From Streptomyces sp. CC0208 (GTDB lineage: Bacteria > Actinomycetota > Actinomycetes > Streptomycetales > Streptomycetaceae), in contig NZ_CP031969.1 in assembly GCF_003443735.1 (NCBI RefSeq), positions 2,294,001 to 2,358,000 of the forward strand: a stretch of DNA of 64,000 bases, read 5' to 3'. Below are positions 62,665-64,000 of this stretch, piece by piece. Below the pieces are notes generated by a model. The model searched no databases, was not told where the DNA came from, and worked only from the letters and a program-made list of their open reading frames with translations. Each line of letters begins with the position of its first letter. Within the stretch, counting starts at the first letter, position 1. The translations under genes were made by a program, and so were the position numbers.

Positions 62665-64000
62665 TCAGGAGTGAAGGGGGTTGGCGATGGTGACGTAGAC
62701 GGACTGGGTGTCGACCGGGCCTACGAGTTCGTCCAGGCCGTGCACGCGGGTCAGCAGATTGGCCTTGCAGCGCAGGATGGGTGAGTCGAGCAGGCGGCCG
62801 GGAAGCGTGGTGCGCAGTCGGGTGGGTCCGGAGGCCACGTCGGCGAGGAAGCGGCGGAAGGCGGCGAGCAGCAGCCGTTCGTCGGCCAGGTGCTGGGAGC
62901 CGAACGCACCGATGAGGCCGAAGACGTTGTTGATCGCGAGGTAGTAGGAGAAGCGCTCGTCGGTGACCTCGTCGGAGACGAAGGTGTCGCTGTGTGTACC
63001 GATGCCGGGCAGCCGGGCGTCGAGTTCCGCACGCCGGGACTCACGGAAGTAGTAGCCCTGGTTGTCGCGGTAGCGGCCACCGGCGGGCCAGCCGTCGCCG
63101 TCCAGCAGGACCAAGGTGTTCTGCTGGTGTGCCTCCAGCGCGATGCCCGCCTCCCCGTCGAGCCACAGCACCGGGCGGACGACGTGTTCCAGGTAGCGCA
63201 GGAACCACTCGGCGGCGACGGCTCCTCGGGGGCGGCCGGTGCGGGCGGCCAAGCGCGTGACGACCTCGGCCAGCCGGGACCGCCAGGCCGACCGGTCCGT
63301 CTCCGGACCGTCCGGTCCCAGGCGGCCCATGCTCGGGTCGCCCATGCGCGGACGGTCCTCGGTGGTGCCGGCTCGGGCGTGGGGGCGCGGTGAGACGAGC
63401 CCTGCGATGCAGGAGACGTCGCGCGAGGGGCTGAACGGGTTGTGCCGGATCACCACGTCGAATCCGGGGGCGGGCCTGCCGTCGGGCCCGTCGACGCCGA
63501 GCCATGCCGGGTCGCGGACGATGTCGAACGCCGGGTGGGCCGCCTGCCACTCCGTGGACACGCCGCTGCGCAGGAGCCGGTGCACCTCGACGCCACGGTG
63601 GAGCTCCTTGCGGAGGTTCTCGCGGCGGGAGTTGGTGATGCGCAGGCCCAGCGAGAGCTTGAGCATGGCGGGGGCGCCGGAGCGATGGACAGTCCGTACG
63701 GAGGAGGTGGGGTGCCAAGGGGAGCCGTGGGCGCCCAGGTCCTGGAGCAGTCCGGTGTCGAAGAGCAGGGCGGTCTCGGGGCGGTGCCGTACCTCGCGGA
63801 GCTGCCAGGGGTGAAGCGGCAGGGCCGTGTGTCCGTCGGGCAGCGCCAGGTCGGGGCCGGCCAGGCGCCGGGTGAGCTGGGCGGCGGCGACGGGACGGCC
63901 GCGTTCGGTCCAGGCCGAGTCCGTGGCGAGGAGAGAGGGATCGACAGCGAGCCAGTGCAGGGGGAAGGAGCCGCGCAGTTCGGGTGAATACAGGGCCGCT
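62665..64000 (-). CDS. IucA/IucC-family NIS siderophore synthetase (5' part beyond window)
   Basis: The last 444 or so residues are present and run open to the window edge. Conserved family blocks are HPWQL, TSSVRTV, KLSLGLRITNSRREN, ALEAHQQNT and NQGYYFRES, which build the ATP and carboxylate sites of NRPS-independent siderophore synthetases. Beyond 63666 translation continues in frame upstream, so the internal ATG at 63666 is not the start. It ligates a carboxylate such as citrate or succinate to an amine. With the acyltransferase it matches a cryptic siderophore locus I recall in S. coelicolor (SCO5799-5801). Confidence 0.92.
   Translation of the reverse strand, partial: AALYSPELRGSFPLHWLAVDPSLLATDSAWTERGRPVAAAQLTRRLAGPDLALPDGHTALPLHPWQLREVRHRPETALLFDTGLLQDLGAHGSPWHPTSSVRTVHRSGAPAMLKLSLGLRITNSRRENLRKELHRGVEVHRLLRSGVSTEWQAAHPAFDIVRDPAWLGVDGPDGRPAPGFDVVIRHNPFSPSRDVSCIAGLVSPRPHARAGTTEDRPRMGDPSMGRLGPDGPETDRSAWRSRLAEVVTRLAARTGRPRGAVAAEWFLRYLEHVVRPVLWLDGEAGIALEAHQQNTLVLLDGDGWPAGGRYRDNQGYYFRESRRAELDARLPGIGTHSDTFVSDEVTDERFSYYLAINNVFGLIGAFGSQHLADERLLLAAFRRFLADVASGPTRLRTTLPGRLLDSPILRCKANLLTRVHGLDELVGPVDTQSVYVTIANPLHS

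Overview
This window is a stretch of Streptomyces chromosome core. It has very high GC, a strong G/C bias at third codon positions, many GTG and TTG starts, and diagnostic genes: the principal sigma factor hrdB, the sporulation regulator whiH, parC/parE, the nrdR-nrdJ pair, lexA, and actinomycete-only families (DUF6082, DUF4192, DUF6215, DUF485). From memory, the gene order resembles the SCO5800-SCO5843 segment of S. coelicolor read in reverse. That comparison is recollection and was not computed. I found no tRNA, rRNA, CRISPR array, insertion sequence or prophage.

Layout. 1-8.4 kb: a DUF5998-like fragment, the GNAT/acyl-CoA-synthetase fusion PatA, HPr (ptsH) behind a DasR-type dre site, a GntR repressor, a cyclic-di-AMP riboswitch controlling an M23 endopeptidase, and a translationally coupled pair of M16 peptidases. 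8.7-17.3 kb: parC, a CobW metallochaperone GTPase, two small unknowns, two divergent citrate-synthase-like genes (one with an N-terminal DNA-binding domain) around a large dyad, and an iron-box-controlled sucrase/ferredoxin-like gene. 17.4-28.2 kb: a CitA/DcuS-type kinase with its response regulator, a nitrate/sulfonate-type ABC importer, a second orphan regulator of the same family, then a five-gene block (DUF1453, LuxR-type two-component system, DUF485, sodium/solute symporter). 28.6-35.4 kb: parE, a DUF7455 protein, a secreted trypsin-like protease, hrdB and whiH. 35.5-45.1 kb: an ABC transporter fusion, an NrtR-like Nudix regulator, a glycogen-debranching-like protein coupled to a DUF4192 protein, and a RecQ helicase with a phosphoribosyltransferase tail. 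45.4-54.1 kb: rnhB with unknowns, a TetR/MFS efflux pair with twin operators, an ADP-ribosylglycohydrolase with a histidine phosphatase, and DUF4937, TerD and DUF6215 proteins. 54.2-61.4 kb: a deoxynucleotide and SOS block (nrdJ, nrdR, lexA, dinG-like). 61.7-64.0 kb: the end of an NRPS-independent siderophore locus (acyltransferase plus an IucA/IucC synthetase cut by the window edge).

Most of the window is conserved housekeeping and regulation, densely packed with coupled starts and strong terminator hairpins. The least explained items are the DNA-binding citrate synthase with its dyad, the RecQ-phosphoribosyltransferase fusion, the duplicated CitB-type regulators around one importer, and several short inverted repeats placed exactly at starts. 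No obviously new defence or mobile system was seen.
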